Shown here piece after piece: positions 40,652 through 49,987 of a stretch of DNA of 59,052 bases. This DNA is from Bacillus sp. (in: firmicutes) (lineage in GTDB: Bacteria > Bacillota > Bacilli > Bacillales > JACDOC01), in NCBI GenBank assembly GCA_017656295.1, contig JACDOC010000017.1, positions 1 to 59,052 of the forward strand, written 5' to 3'. The translations under genes were made by a program, and so were the position numbers. The notes under the pieces are model-generated. The model saw only the letters and a list, made by a program, of their open reading frames with translations. It was not told the origin of the DNA and made no database searches. Numbering within the stretch: the stretch's first letter is position 1; each line of letters starts with the position of its first letter.

Positions 40652-42394
40652 TTAACGCATTATAGAAGGAAAGAGAACTGTCTTTTTCATTACGTCATAC
40701 ATGCCCATTGGTGTCACTCGGATATACGGCAAATGCGTGGAAGAAAAGAACAACAAGTTATAAATAGGATCTTCATGTTGATAGCCTCGTTCTTTCAAAA
40801 GCTTCACAAGTTGTTTTGTCTGTTGAATAACCTCTTCCATCCTTTGATCGGACATGACCCCACCAAGCGGAAGCGAAATTTCATGAACAATCTTTCCGTG
40901 CTCTGCTAAAACGATGCCCCCTCCCATTTCTTTCATTCGGTTAAACGCAAGAAGAATATCTTCTTTTCGCTTTCCCAGAATAATCAGGTCACCTGAATTT
41001 GAATACGAAGATACAAATCCACTCACTGAAGTGGCAAATCCTTTCACAAGCGTATTGACATGCCATTTTCCATGTCTGTCAACTAGCATTAAAAAGCTTT
41101 CGTCATGCTCCATCGATAATTCATCACCTGTGGCATCTAGCGAAATCGAGTACGGTTTGGTGATGACGGAATTGACCATTTCAATTCCAAACGGCATCGA
41201 AAAATGTAGGTCGTCATAGGATAGTTCCCAATCAAGCGAGAGCTCTTTCAAGCCGATGTTCTGCCACTCTAAATCTGGCCATTCGCCACATGGGGCTCCG
41301 TTTCGTTTCACCCAGTGCCCTTTTGCTAATACATGCACAGGTGTTGGCAACTCTTCACTCTCTAGAAAATTAATATGAGCAATTCGCCCAGTAGCAATCA
41401 TTCCGTACCAATGATCGATTCCGTAATAGCGGGCCACATTATATGAAGCCATTAAATACGCATCCATTGGATCTACTCCATGTTCAATGGCAATAGCAAT
41501 CATTTTGTCCAGCAAGCCTTGCTCGTAAAAAATCGGAGTAGAGCCATCGGTCGTAAACATGATGGAGCTATAGTCTTCAATCGGATATTGCTTCATTTCT
41601 TCTAATAACTTTGGTAAATCAGGGCGAATCGAGGAATATCGCAACGATACGGTATACCCTTGCATTAATCGTTTCCATACGTCTTCTCCTGTCATCGCTT
41701 CATGATCCGCATCGGCACCGAACAGCATCATTTTAGCTAACGTCGTTTCAGAGGCACCCGGAAAGTGACCTTCGATTCGTTTTCGAAGACGTTTTGCTTC
41801 CTGTAACCAAAGAAGCATTAAGTCGTCACCTGCCAACAAGCGTGGCCAACCAGTAAGCTCGCCCCCTTGAAGGACAAGGTCATGCTCAAGCCAAGACTTG
41901 ATGTCATGGTGATTAAAAACTTGATCCTCTTCTTGTAAAACGGTCTGTGGGTCAAAACGGCACCACCAATACATCGATACTGGTAACTGTTTTAATTCTT
42001 CTAACAAAGAAAACGCTTTCTTTTTTCCGGATAATAAAAACAACATTAAGTTGTCATTGATGAGGGTCGTTGTCCCCGTTTGCGACGCATATCGGGCTAA
42101 CGATTGGGGATTATATAACTGAAACGGATGGGCATGTGGCTCAATATAACCCGGGACTAAAACGTACGATTGGCAATCGACAACCTCCGTCGATTCCAAA
42201 TTACTTGGAAGTTCGTTCCCAACATACACAATCCGATCCTGGTAAATCCAAATATGTCCATTCACCCATTGCTTTAATTTTGCATGTAAAAAACGGGCAT
42301 TTTTTAACAATAAAGATGGGGACTTTTTCCCTTCAATGACTTCGATTTGTTCACGAATTTGTTTCGATTTCCATTTCAGTTGACGTTCTGGCAT
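40652..42394 (-). CDS. yerA: Adenine deaminase-like amidohydrolase YerA
   Basis: The 580-residue metal-dependent hydrolase is AdeC-like. Visible are the metal-binding HAHP in YVLVPGYIEPHAHPFQLYNP (about 73-92), EGHFPGASETTLAKMMLFGADADHEAMTGED (about 202-232) and FTTDGSTPIFYEQGLL near 276. B. subtilis YerA sits at the same place beside the purine operon, but activity on adenine is not proven for it. SD GGGGGAATG before the ATG. First gene of yerA-yerB-yerC. Confidence 0.9.
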   Translation of the reverse strand: MPERQLKWKSKQIREQIEVIEGKKSPSLLLKNARFLHAKLKQWVNGHIWIYQDRIVYVGNELPSNLESTEVVDCQSYVLVPGYIEPHAHPFQLYNPQSLARYASQTGTTTLINDNLMLFLLSGKKKAFSLLEELKQLPVSMYWWCRFDPQTVLQEEDQVFNHHDIKSWLEHDLVLQGGELTGWPRLLAGDDLMLLWLQEAKRLRKRIEGHFPGASETTLAKMMLFGADADHEAMTGEDVWKRLMQGYTVSLRYSSIRPDLPKLLEEMKQYPIEDYSSIMFTTDGSTPIFYEQGLLDKMIAIAIEHGVDPMDAYLMASYNVARYYGIDHWYGMIATGRIAHINFLESEELPTPVHVLAKGHWVKRNGAPCGEWPDLEWQNIGLKELSLDWELSYDDLHFSMPFGIEMVNSVITKPYSISLDATGDELSMEHDESFLMLVDRHGKWHVNTLVKGFATSVSGFVSSYSNSGDLIILGKRKEDILLAFNRMKEMGGGIVLAEHGKIVHEISLPLGGVMSDQRMEEVIQQTKQLVKLLKERGYQHEDPIYNLLFFSSTHLPYIRVTPMGMYDVMKKTVLFPSIMR

Positions 42395-42514
42395 AAAGAC
42401 ATTCCCCCTAAAGGAAGGTACACAATCGTTTTTTACTATCCTACCATATTTTGTGTTTTAACGCATGAAAGTAGCTTGAATTTTTTATAAAAAATTTGTA
42501 AGGAGGAAGAATTC

Positions 42515-42790
42515 ATGAAAGTAAAGCAGAATATTGGAATATTAAACGCTCTATGTCGTATAACGGCTGGACTTACCATTTTATCATGGGCCACCGCGAA
42601 AATGGTGAAGCGACCATGGCGAGACGGGTATCATCTTTTAATCGCGATGTTAGGTGCCATGAAGGTTGGAGAAGGTATATTAAAATATTGTCCACTAACT
42701 GCACTATATGAAACCTATCAGCCAGCATCGAATACGAAAAAAGAACACAACGAAGAAGCTGTGCCTGAAGCACCATTTAATCCTTCGTAA
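42515..42790 (+). CDS. YgaP-like small membrane protein (DUF2892)
   Basis: The 91-residue protein starts MKVKQNIGILNALCRITAGL with a DUF2892-type helix hairpin (about 12-30 and 42-62) and ends in a charged tail. AAGGAGG precedes the ATG by 7 nt. Function unknown. It is divergent from yerA and followed by a terminator. Confidence 0.8.
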   Translation: MKVKQNIGILNALCRITAGLTILSWATAKMVKRPWRDGYHLLIAMLGAMKVGEGILKYCPLTALYETYQPASNTKKEHNEEAVPEAPFNPS

Positions 42791-42806
42791 ATTGTAGATG
42801 TAAAAA

Positions 42807-42835
42807 ATTAAAAAAGGTCAGACAAGTGTCTGACC
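42807..42835. terminator. Terminator at the end of the purine operon
   Basis: GGTCAGAC (42816-42823) and GTCTGACC (42828-42835), with T6 on the minus strand (for purD) and a weaker T-run on the plus strand (for the DUF2892 gene). On the minus strand it lies about 90 nt after purD. Confidence 0.75.
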
Positions 42836-42863
42836 CCACCTTTATAAAAAGGGAGATGATGTG

Positions 42864-42974
42864 ATGTTTTTAGAATATGTGACCGATATGTCCTATGTGC
42901 TTATCTCATTAATTGGTGGGATTATCGCTATTTTGTACGTATATATCCGTCGTTCGAGAAAGAACCGAACATAA
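42864..42974 (+). CDS. EYxxD-motif small membrane protein (36 aa)
   Basis: MFLEYVTDMSYVLISLIGGI then IAILYVYIRRSRKNRT: an N-terminal E-Y-x-x-D motif, one membrane helix (about 10-28) and a basic tail. GGGAGATGATGTG is a good SD. The EYxxD small membrane protein family is known in Bacillaceae; its function is not. Its last 47 bp overlap the 3-prime end of purD on the opposite strand. Confidence 0.7.
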   Translation: MFLEYVTDMSYVLISLIGGIIAILYVYIRRSRKNRT

Positions 42975-44226
42975 TCCCTTTGTTGCCGATATCTCGGCGG
43001 AAAAAGACGTTATCTTGGGCAACTTTTTCTAATTCTTGATAAACCTTTTGTTGAGCTTCAGCAATTGTTGTCCCTTTTCCAGCGACTAAATACAAACGTC
43101 CTCCGTTGGCTACCCAATTGTCGTGTACATCTTTTTTCGTCCCTGCATGGAACAAATCTACGGTTGTGGAGATGTCTTCTAATCCAACCAGCGGAAATTC
43201 TTTTTCATATGAACCAGGATATCCTTTTGCAGCGACAACAACCCCAACAACTGCTTGTTTCTCCCATTCGATGGTGACCGGCTTGTTTTCTAACACATGC
43301 ATGATGACTTCCACTAAATCGGATTTCATTCGCGGTAACACCACTTGTGTTTCTGGGTCTCCGAAACGAGCATTAAATTCGATAACTTTTGGACCATCCG
43401 CCGTATTCATTAACCCCGCATACAAAATACCTGTAAAAGGTCGTCCTTCTTTAACAAGTGCTTGAGCCGTTGGCAGTAAAATATCATTTATGGCGGCGTC
43501 CACAACCGATTCCAGAATGTGTGGGACAGGAGAATAAGCACCCATTCCTCCCGTATTCGGACCTTCATCGTGATCAAACGCTCGTTTATGGTCTTGGGCA
43601 ATCACCATTGGATACACCGCTTCTCCGTGGACAAATGCCATGAGGGAAAATTCTTCTCCTTGTAAAAACTCCTCGATAACGACGCGAGTAGAGGCATCAC
43701 CAAATTTTCCATGAATCATCATTTCTTCTAAGGCTTTATACGCTTCTTCTTCCGTCATCGCCACGACGACACCTTTTCCGGCAGCAAGTCCATCCGCTTT
43801 AATCACAATCGGCGCACCGTGTTGTTTTATATAATTTTTTGCTTCTTCAAAGTGGTCAAACGTTTCATACTTCGCCGTCGGGATGTTGTATTTTTTCATT
43901 AACGCTTTTGCAAACGACTTACTACCTTCAATGAGAGCGGCTTCTTTTGTCGGACCAAAAACACGGATACCCGCTTGTTGGAATTGGTTAACAATCCCCT
44001 CCAATAGTGGATTTTCTGGACCGACGATGACTAACTCGATATGCTGTTCTTTGGCAAATTGGATAAGCTGTTCATGCGCTGTTTCTTCAATCGGAACTAA
44101 CGTCGCATCAAGCCCAATTCCCGCATTTCCTGGCGCGCAAAAGACCGTGTCGACGTTCGGACTTTCGTTTAATTTTTTACAAATCGCATGCTCACGGCCG
44201 CCTCTTCCAATGACTAATACGTTCAT
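42928..44226 (-). CDS. purD: Phosphoribosylamine-glycine ligase
   Basis: The 432-residue ATP-grasp enzyme makes GAR from phosphoribosylamine and glycine. Visible are MNVLVIGRGGREHAICKKL at the start and the GNAGIG, AADGLAAGKGV and EFNARFGDPETQ motifs. The start at 44226 is set by GAGGGGGAT; an ATG 15 nt upstream is less likely. The C-terminus carries a tail (GIMFGSFSNDGYIRTK) beyond the usual DIGxK end, which takes it over the 3-prime end of the small EYxxD gene. Confidence 0.96.
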   Translation of the reverse strand: MNVLVIGRGGREHAICKKLNESPNVDTVFCAPGNAGIGLDATLVPIEETAHEQLIQFAKEQHIELVIVGPENPLLEGIVNQFQQAGIRVFGPTKEAALIEGSKSFAKALMKKYNIPTAKYETFDHFEEAKNYIKQHGAPIVIKADGLAAGKGVVVAMTEEEAYKALEEMMIHGKFGDASTRVVIEEFLQGEEFSLMAFVHGEAVYPMVIAQDHKRAFDHDEGPNTGGMGAYSPVPHILESVVDAAINDILLPTAQALVKEGRPFTGILYAGLMNTADGPKVIEFNARFGDPETQVVLPRMKSDLVEVIMHVLENKPVTIEWEKQAVVGVVVAAKGYPGSYEKEFPLVGLEDISTTVDLFHAGTKKDVHDNWVANGGRLYLVAGKGTTIAEAQQKVYQELEKVAQDNVFFRRDIGNKGIMFGSFSNDGYIRTK

Positions 44227-44244
44227 GGATATCCCCCTCATTTA

Positions 44245-45777
44245 TTAGTGTTTAAAGTGGCGCACCCCGGTAAAGACCATTGCAATGCCATACTCATCCG
44301 CCTTTTTAATAGAGTCTTCGTCGCGGATGGAACCACCAGGTTGGATAATTGCCGTAATACCTGCTTTCGCTGCTGCTTCGACCGTATCGTCCATTGGGAA
44401 AAATGCGTCCGAAGCTAAAATGGCTCCTTTCGCCAGTTCGCCTGCTTGTTCAAGGGCAATGCGGGCCGCTCCTACCCGATTCATTTGTCCTGCTCCCACT
44501 CCAAGCGTCCGCTCGCTATTCGCCACCACAATCGCATTCGATTTCACATGTTTGACAACTTTCCAGCCAAGCTTTAGCGCTTCCCACTCTTCTTCGGTCG
44601 GCTCACGTTTCGTCGGAATGTGAATGTTGGCATCTTCTAACGTATAGGCATCCATATCTTGCACTAATAAGCCCCCTTCAATGGAAGTGAGCATCGGCTC
44701 TTTTTTTGCTTTCAAATCAAAGTCCACCGTTAGTAGGCGTAAGTTTTTCTTTGATGTAAGAATGGTAAGTGCATCTTCGGTAAAGTATGGTGCAATAATA
44801 ATTTCCAAAAAGATTTCATGTAGTTTTTCAGCGGTTTGGCGATCCACTTCACGGTTAAAGGCAACGATTCCACCAAAGATGGACACCGGATCCGCTTCAT
44901 ACGCACGAACAAACGCTTCAAAGCTATTTTCACCAATGCCTACGCCGCATGGATTCATATGCTTCACCGCGACGGCTGCTGGTTCTTTAAATTCTTTAAC
45001 AATTTGTAGCGCGGCATCTGCGTCATGAATGTTATTGTAGGATAATTCTTTTCCGTGAAGCTGTTTGGCACGAGCAATGGAAAAAGAAGAGCCTAGAGGT
45101 TTTTTATAAAACGCTGCTTTTTGATGCGGATTTTCTCCGTAGCGTAGCGTTTGCTTTAATTCATACGTAAACGTTAGCGATTCTGGATTTTCTTCTCCGA
45201 CTAGCTCGGTCATATATTGAGCAATCATCGCATCGTAGGCAGCGGTGTGACGGAATACTTTCGCAGCAAGGGCTTTACGAGTAGATAACGACACCGAACC
45301 ATGCTCATCAAGTTCTTGAATGACTTGTTGATAATCGTTAGCGTCTACGACAACCGTTACATGGGCATGGTTTTTCGCCGCTGCCCTAAGCATCGTTGGG
45401 CCGCCAATATCGATATTTTCAATTGCTTCTGCTTCGGTTACATCTGGTTTCGCAATCGTTTGTTGAAACGGATAAAGGTTCACGCACACTAACTCAATCG
45501 GTGTAATATTTTGTTGTTCTAATTGTTCAAGGTGCGTTTCATTATCGAGTTTCGCTAGCAATCCTCCGTGAATGGCTGGATGTAACGTTTTGACCCGTCC
45601 TTCTAAAATTTCAGGGAATCCCGTCACCTCTTGAACACCGATCACCGGGACTCCGTTTTCTTCTAACATCTTTTTCGTTCCACCTGTCGAAATAATTTCA
45701 AACCCAAGACGAACGAGTTGCTTAGCGAAATCGATGACACCCGTTTTGTCTGACACACTAATTAACGCTCGTTTCAT
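44245..45777 (-). CDS. purH: Bifunctional AICAR formyltransferase / IMP cyclohydrolase
   Basis: The 510-residue enzyme performs the last two steps to IMP. It starts [20 protein letters not shown], with [10 protein letters not shown] and the AICARFT domain ([35 protein letters not shown]). The start at 45777 follows GGGAGG; a frame extension to 45816 lacks an SD. It is separated from purN by a 1.07-kb tandem array, unlike the tight order in other Bacillus pur operons. Confidence 0.97.
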   Translation of the reverse strand: MKRALISVSDKTGVIDFAKQLVRLGFEIISTGGTKKMLEENGVPVIGVQEVTGFPEILEGRVKTLHPAIHGGLLAKLDNETHLEQLEQQNITPIELVCVNLYPFQQTIAKPDVTEAEAIENIDIGGPTMLRAAAKNHAHVTVVVDANDYQQVIQELDEHGSVSLSTRKALAAKVFRHTAAYDAMIAQYMTELVGEENPESLTFTYELKQTLRYGENPHQKAAFYKKPLGSSFSIARAKQLHGKELSYNNIHDADAALQIVKEFKEPAAVAVKHMNPCGVGIGENSFEAFVRAYEADPVSIFGGIVAFNREVDRQTAEKLHEIFLEIIIAPYFTEDALTILTSKKNLRLLTVDFDLKAKKEPMLTSIEGGLLVQDMDAYTLEDANIHIPTKREPTEEEWEALKLGWKVVKHVKSNAIVVANSERTLGVGAGQMNRVGAARIALEQAGELAKGAILASDAFFPMDDTVEAAAKAGITAIIQPGGSIRDEDSIKKADEYGIAMVFTGVRHFKH

Positions 45778-45859
45778 ATCGTATTCCTCCCATGACTGTT
45801 TGTTTGACTGATTCATTGGGATGGTTCCTCATCTTCATTTCGATTGTCCTGAATGCAAA

Positions 45860-46828
45860 ATTGACCATAAATCGGATTTTTGCTCATATTCTTGATGGTT
45901 TCCCTTAAATTGAAGATTTTTGCTCATAATTTTGTTATTTTTTCCCGCAAACCTAAAATGTTTGCTCGTAAACTAGGTGTTTTTCCCATAATAAATACGT
46001 TTTTTTCCGTAAACCTAGAATGTTTGCTCTTAAACTCGTTGTTTTCCCATAAAACTAAATTTTTCGCTCATAAATTCGGTTTTTTTCCGTAAACCTAGAA
46101 TGTTTGCTCTTAAACTCGTGTTTTCCGGTAAACCTAAATGTTTGCTCATAATTTCGTTATTTTTTCCCGCAAACCTAAAATGTTTTCTCGTAAACTAGGT
46201 GTTTTTCCCATAATAAATTCGTTTTTTTCCGTAAACTTAGAATGTTTACTCTTAAACTAGGTGTTTTCCCATAAACTTATTTTTTGCTCATAAATTCGGT
46301 TTTTTTCCGTAAACCTAGAATGTTTGCTCTTAAACTCGTTGTTTTCCGGTAAACCTAAATGTTTGCTCATAATTTCGTTATTTTTTCCCACAACCCTAAA
46401 ATGTTTGCTCGTAAATACTTATTTTTTCCCATAAACTTAAATTTTTTGCCCATAATTTCGTTATTTTTTCCCACAACCCTAGAATGTTTGCTCTTAAACT
46501 CGTTGTTTTCCCATAAAACTAAATTTTTTGCCCATAATTTCGTTATTTTTTCCCACAACCCTAGAATGTTTGTTCATATACTCGTTGTTTTCCCGTAAAC
46601 CTAAATGTTTGCTCATAATTTCGTTATTTTTTCCCGCAACACTAAAATGTTTGCTCATAATTTCGTTATTTTTTCCCGCAACACTAAAATGTTTGCTCAT
46701 AAACTAGGTGTTTTTCCCATAAAACTAAATATTTTTCTCATAAATTAATTATTTTTTCCCATAACCCTAAAATGTTTGCTCGTAAATACTTATTTTTTCC
46801 ATAAACCTCCAAGTTTGCTCTTAACCTT
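45860..46828. repeat. Large 21/42-bp tandem array inside the purine operon
   Basis: About 970 bp of units alternating between TTTGCTCATAATTTCGTTAT-T and TTTTCCCGCAAACCTAAAATG, each about 21 bp, so the full repeat is 42 bp. Two identical consecutive 42-mers occupy 46608-46649 and 46650-46691. Elsewhere units vary by substitutions and 1-2 bp losses, giving roughly 45 half-units. On the operon's sense strand one frame reads (MSKHFSVAGKNNEI)n without an SD. It fills almost all of the purN-purH gap (46843 to 45778). Confidence 0.9.
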
Positions 46829-46843
46829 GAAGGTTTTCGAACG

Positions 46844-47410
46844 TCACCTTGAAAATAGTTGTTGTAACACTTGCGGATACAACTCATGTTCAATGGCGTG
46901 AATTTTCTTGGCTAATGTCTCCCGTGTTTCCCCTTTGTCAATGTTGATCGCACGTTGGGCAATGATCGGCCCCGTGTCCATCCCTTCATCGACGTAATGA
47001 ATGGTCACGCCGCTGACCTTTACGCCCGCTTCAAGCGCTTGACCGATCGCATCTTTACCAGGAAACGCCGGTAACAAGGATGGGTGAATATTCACAATCT
47101 GCTCTGGATACGCCTGTAAAAGAGTCGGTCCAATTAAGCGCATATATCCGGCGAGTACGAGAAATTCGACTTGCTCCTGACGTAATCGCTCCAAAATTTC
47201 GGATTCAAATGCCGCCTTACTTTCGTATTGTTTAGGCGAAAAAACAAATGTCTCAATTCCTTCTCGCTGTGCCCGTTCTATCACATACGCTGCTGGTTGA
47301 TCACAAACTAATAATCTTACATCCGCTTGCAATGTTCCTTCTTTCACTGCATCGACAATCGCTTGAAAGTTACTTCCACTTCCCGATGCAAAGATGGCGA
47401 TTTTTTTCAT
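46844..47410 (-). CDS. purN: Phosphoribosylglycinamide formyltransferase
   Basis: The 188-residue enzyme transfers a formyl group from 10-formyl-THF to GAR. It starts MKKIAIFASGSGSNFQAIVD, with NIHPSLLPAFPGKDAIGQALEAGVKVSGVTIHYVDEGMDTGPIIAQ (about 105-151), which holds the catalytic Asn/His/Asp. SD GGAGG. It is 123 nt after purM and is followed by the tandem array before purH. Confidence 0.96.
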   Translation of the reverse strand: MKKIAIFASGSGSNFQAIVDAVKEGTLQADVRLLVCDQPAAYVIERAQREGIETFVFSPKQYESKAAFESEILERLRQEQVEFLVLAGYMRLIGPTLLQAYPEQIVNIHPSLLPAFPGKDAIGQALEAGVKVSGVTIHYVDEGMDTGPIIAQRAINIDKGETRETLAKKIHAIEHELYPQVLQQLFSR

Positions 47411-47533
47411 CGTCCGCCTCCAAGTTAAAAAGTTTATCCCGTTCTAACGAGTACTAAGACTCCCACTTCAATACTTAGGTCAGTAAGAACCCGATTCGTT
47501 CAACTAACCATCAGTACTGAAGGAATTTTCACT
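47411..47533. other. purM-purN spacer
   Basis: 123 bp with no gene. TACTAAG / TACTTAG / TACTGA-type motifs recur at about 20-43 bp intervals (47452, 47472, 47515), possibly a much degraded 21-bp array like those elsewhere in the window. In most Bacillus these genes are closer together. Confidence 0.3.
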
Positions 47534-48559
47534 TTATCGTATTTCTACTCCATTACCTTCGATGACTCGTCCAATCACATATGCTTGCTCCCCTTGTTCA
47601 TAGAAGAACGATAAAAGTTCATCCACCTCTTGTTCTTCCACGGCAAGCACCATACCAATCCCCATGTTAAAAATGTTGTACATTTCATCGTGCGGAATTT
47701 GTCCGTACTTTTCGATCAATTGGAAAATTGGTAACACCGGCCACGTTCTTTTTTCAATCTGGGCTCCACACCCATCCGGCAACATACGTGGAACGTTTTC
47801 AACAAAGCCACCCCCGGTGATATGGGCCATCCCTTTAATCCGGAATTTCTTTAGCACAGCTAAAATCGGCTTTACATAAATTTTTGTCGGTGTTAACAAA
47901 GCATCCCCAAGTGTTGTTCCTAGTTCATCCACATGTTTATCAAGCGTGTAGTGATGGTCGTTTAGAAATACTTTCCGTACAAGTGAGTACCCATTGCTAT
48001 GAATACCGCTAGAGGCTAGGCCGATTAACATATCCCCCTGTTGAATCGATTGACCGTCAATTAGTTCCGAACGCTCACAAGCTCCGACCGCAAACCCCGC
48101 GATATCATATTCATCTTTATCATACATGCCAGGCATCTCCGCTGTTTCCCCACCGATCAATGCACAACCTGCTTGTTCACACCCATCCGCAACTCCTTTA
48201 ACAATTTGTTCAATTTTGGCAGGGTTCGCTTCACCTACAGCTAAATAGTCTAGGAAAAATAATGGTTCCGCTCCTTGTACGACAATGTCGTTGACACACA
48301 TTGCGACACAATCAATCCCGATCGTATCGTGTCTGTCTAGGAGGAAAGCGAGTTTCAGCTTCGTTCCTACTCCGTCGGTACCGGAAACAAGCACTGGCTC
48401 CTTATATCGAAGTTGGGATAAATCAAACAACCCGCCAAAGCCGCCTAACGCACCGATAACCCCTGTTCGTTTTGTTCGAGCGACATGCTTTTTTATGCGA
48501 GAAACGGCTTCGTAGCCCGCTTCAATATTTACCCCGGCCTGTTTATATGCGTTTGCCAT
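47534..48559 (-). CDS. purM: Phosphoribosylformylglycinamidine cyclo-ligase
   Basis: The 341-residue AIR synthetase closes the imidazole ring. It starts [20 protein letters not shown], with [29 protein letters not shown] and the ATP-binding GVGAC pattern. The ATG at 48559 follows AGGAGG by 7 nt. It begins 15 nt after purF. Confidence 0.97.
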   Translation of the reverse strand: MANAYKQAGVNIEAGYEAVSRIKKHVARTKRTGVIGALGGFGGLFDLSQLRYKEPVLVSGTDGVGTKLKLAFLLDRHDTIGIDCVAMCVNDIVVQGAEPLFFLDYLAVGEANPAKIEQIVKGVADGCEQAGCALIGGETAEMPGMYDKDEYDIAGFAVGACERSELIDGQSIQQGDMLIGLASSGIHSNGYSLVRKVFLNDHHYTLDKHVDELGTTLGDALLTPTKIYVKPILAVLKKFRIKGMAHITGGGFVENVPRMLPDGCGAQIEKRTWPVLPIFQLIEKYGQIPHDEMYNIFNMGIGMVLAVEEQEVDELLSFFYEQGEQAYVIGRVIEGNGVEIR

Positions 48560-48574
48560 GCACAATCCTCCTCA

Positions 48575-49987
48575 TTAACATTTTTCGTAAGGCAGAACCG
48601 TATCTGGATAAATTTCGGTTGGGTATTTTCCGATAAAACACGCTAAACATTGACCTCGGAACTCGCCTTCGTTTGGTCGGCCAATCGCTTTTAACAATCC
48701 TTCGACACTAATAAACGTTAAGGAGTCAGCTCCGATAATTTCTTTAATTTCTTCAACGGAATGATTAGCAGCAATTAATTCTTCATGGGTCGATGTATCA
48801 ATTCCGTAAAAACAAGGGTGTTGAATCGGTGGAGCACTAATACATACGTGTACTTCTTTTGCTCCCGCTTCTTTTAACATTGAAACAATACGTTTACTTG
48901 TCGTTCCGCGAACGATTGAATCGTCAACCATGATGACGCGTTTTCCTTCTACCACTCCGCGAACAGGAGAAAGTTTCATTTTCACCCCTTGTTCGCGCAA
49001 CGATTGAGATGGTTGAATAAACGTTCGGCCCACATATCGATTTTTAATTAACCCCATTTCGTATGGAATGCCGGATGCTTCCGCATATCCAATCGCCACA
49101 GAGATACTGGAGTCCGGTACACCCGTTACCACGTCCGCTTCAATCTGCGCCTCATGCGCGAGTTGCTTCCCGAGATTTTTTCTTGCTGTATGAACGTTAA
49201 TCCCATGGATGTTGCTATCTGGGCGTGAAAAATAAATATACTCCATTGTGCAAATCGCACTCGATGTAGAAAGGGAAAATTTTTCCGAATAGAACCCTTC
49301 ATCGTTAATAATGAGAAGCTCCCCAGGCTCCACATCCCGTTCAAACGTAGCCCCAACGATATCAAAAGCACACGTTTCCGACGATACGCAATACGCATCG
49401 CCGATTTTTCCAATCGAAAGTGGCCGTAATCCGTTCGGGTCAAGAGCCACCATCAGTTCGGTTTCGGTCATGATTAAAAAGGCATAAGCACCCTTTAACA
49501 TCGTTAACGCGTTTTTCACCCGGTCCTTTAATAACGGAAATCCACTTCGTTTAATAAGATGGGCTAATACTTCCGTATCGGACGTTGTTTGAAAAATGCT
49601 CCCTTGGCGTTCCAATTGGTGTTTTAACGCCGTCGCGTTCACTAAGTTACCATTATGAGCTAACGCGAGGCTTCCGCTTTGAGAGTGAAATAGGAGGGGC
49701 TGGACGTTTTCATACCCTCCGCCCCCCGCTGTCGCGTAACGAACATGACCGATGGCTGCTTTTCCCTGTAACTCTTCTAATTTATCAGCAACGAAAACTT
49801 CTGTTACAAGTCCTTCCCCTTTGATCCCTTTTAACACTTTTCCGTCTGTGACGACAATGCCGGCCCCTTCTTGACCACGATGCTGTAAACTATGCAACCC
49901 GTAATAGGTGAGTTGAGCCGCATTGGAATGGCCCCAAACACCAAACACTCCACACTCTTCATTTAGTCCTTTTATTTCAGCAAGCAT
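48575..49987 (-). CDS. purF: Amidophosphoribosyltransferase
   Basis: The 470-residue enzyme commits PRPP to purine synthesis. It starts [11 protein letters not shown], a propeptide expected to be removed to expose catalytic Cys12 (CGVFGVWG). PRPP binding is at [13 protein letters not shown], and Cys-rich parts later ([16 protein letters not shown]) suit its 4Fe-4S cluster. The start at 49987 follows AAAGGAG; a GTG 18 nt earlier is less likely. It overlaps purL by 16 bp. Confidence 0.97.
   Translation of the reverse strand: MLAEIKGLNEECGVFGVWGHSNAAQLTYYGLHSLQHRGQEGAGIVVTDGKVLKGIKGEGLVTEVFVADKLEELQGKAAIGHVRYATAGGGGYENVQPLLFHSQSGSLALAHNGNLVNATALKHQLERQGSIFQTTSDTEVLAHLIKRSGFPLLKDRVKNALTMLKGAYAFLIMTETELMVALDPNGLRPLSIGKIGDAYCVSSETCAFDIVGATFERDVEPGELLIINDEGFYSEKFSLSTSSAICTMEYIYFSRPDSNIHGINVHTARKNLGKQLAHEAQIEADVVTGVPDSSISVAIGYAEASGIPYEMGLIKNRYVGRTFIQPSQSLREQGVKMKLSPVRGVVEGKRVIMVDDSIVRGTTSKRIVSMLKEAGAKEVHVCISAPPIQHPCFYGIDTSTHEELIAANHSVEEIKEIIGADSLTFISVEGLLKAIGRPNEGEFRGQCLACFIGKYPTEIYPDTVLPYEKC

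Noticed and set aside
46367-46700. MSKHFSVAGKNNEI-type ORFs in the pur array as genes
   Set aside because: Same reason: open frames caused by a 42-bp period, no ribosome binding site, and overlapping alternative frames.
45860-46828. CRISPR array
   Set aside because: There are no unique spacers between conserved direct repeats; units are contiguous and vary gradually, and no cas genes are present.
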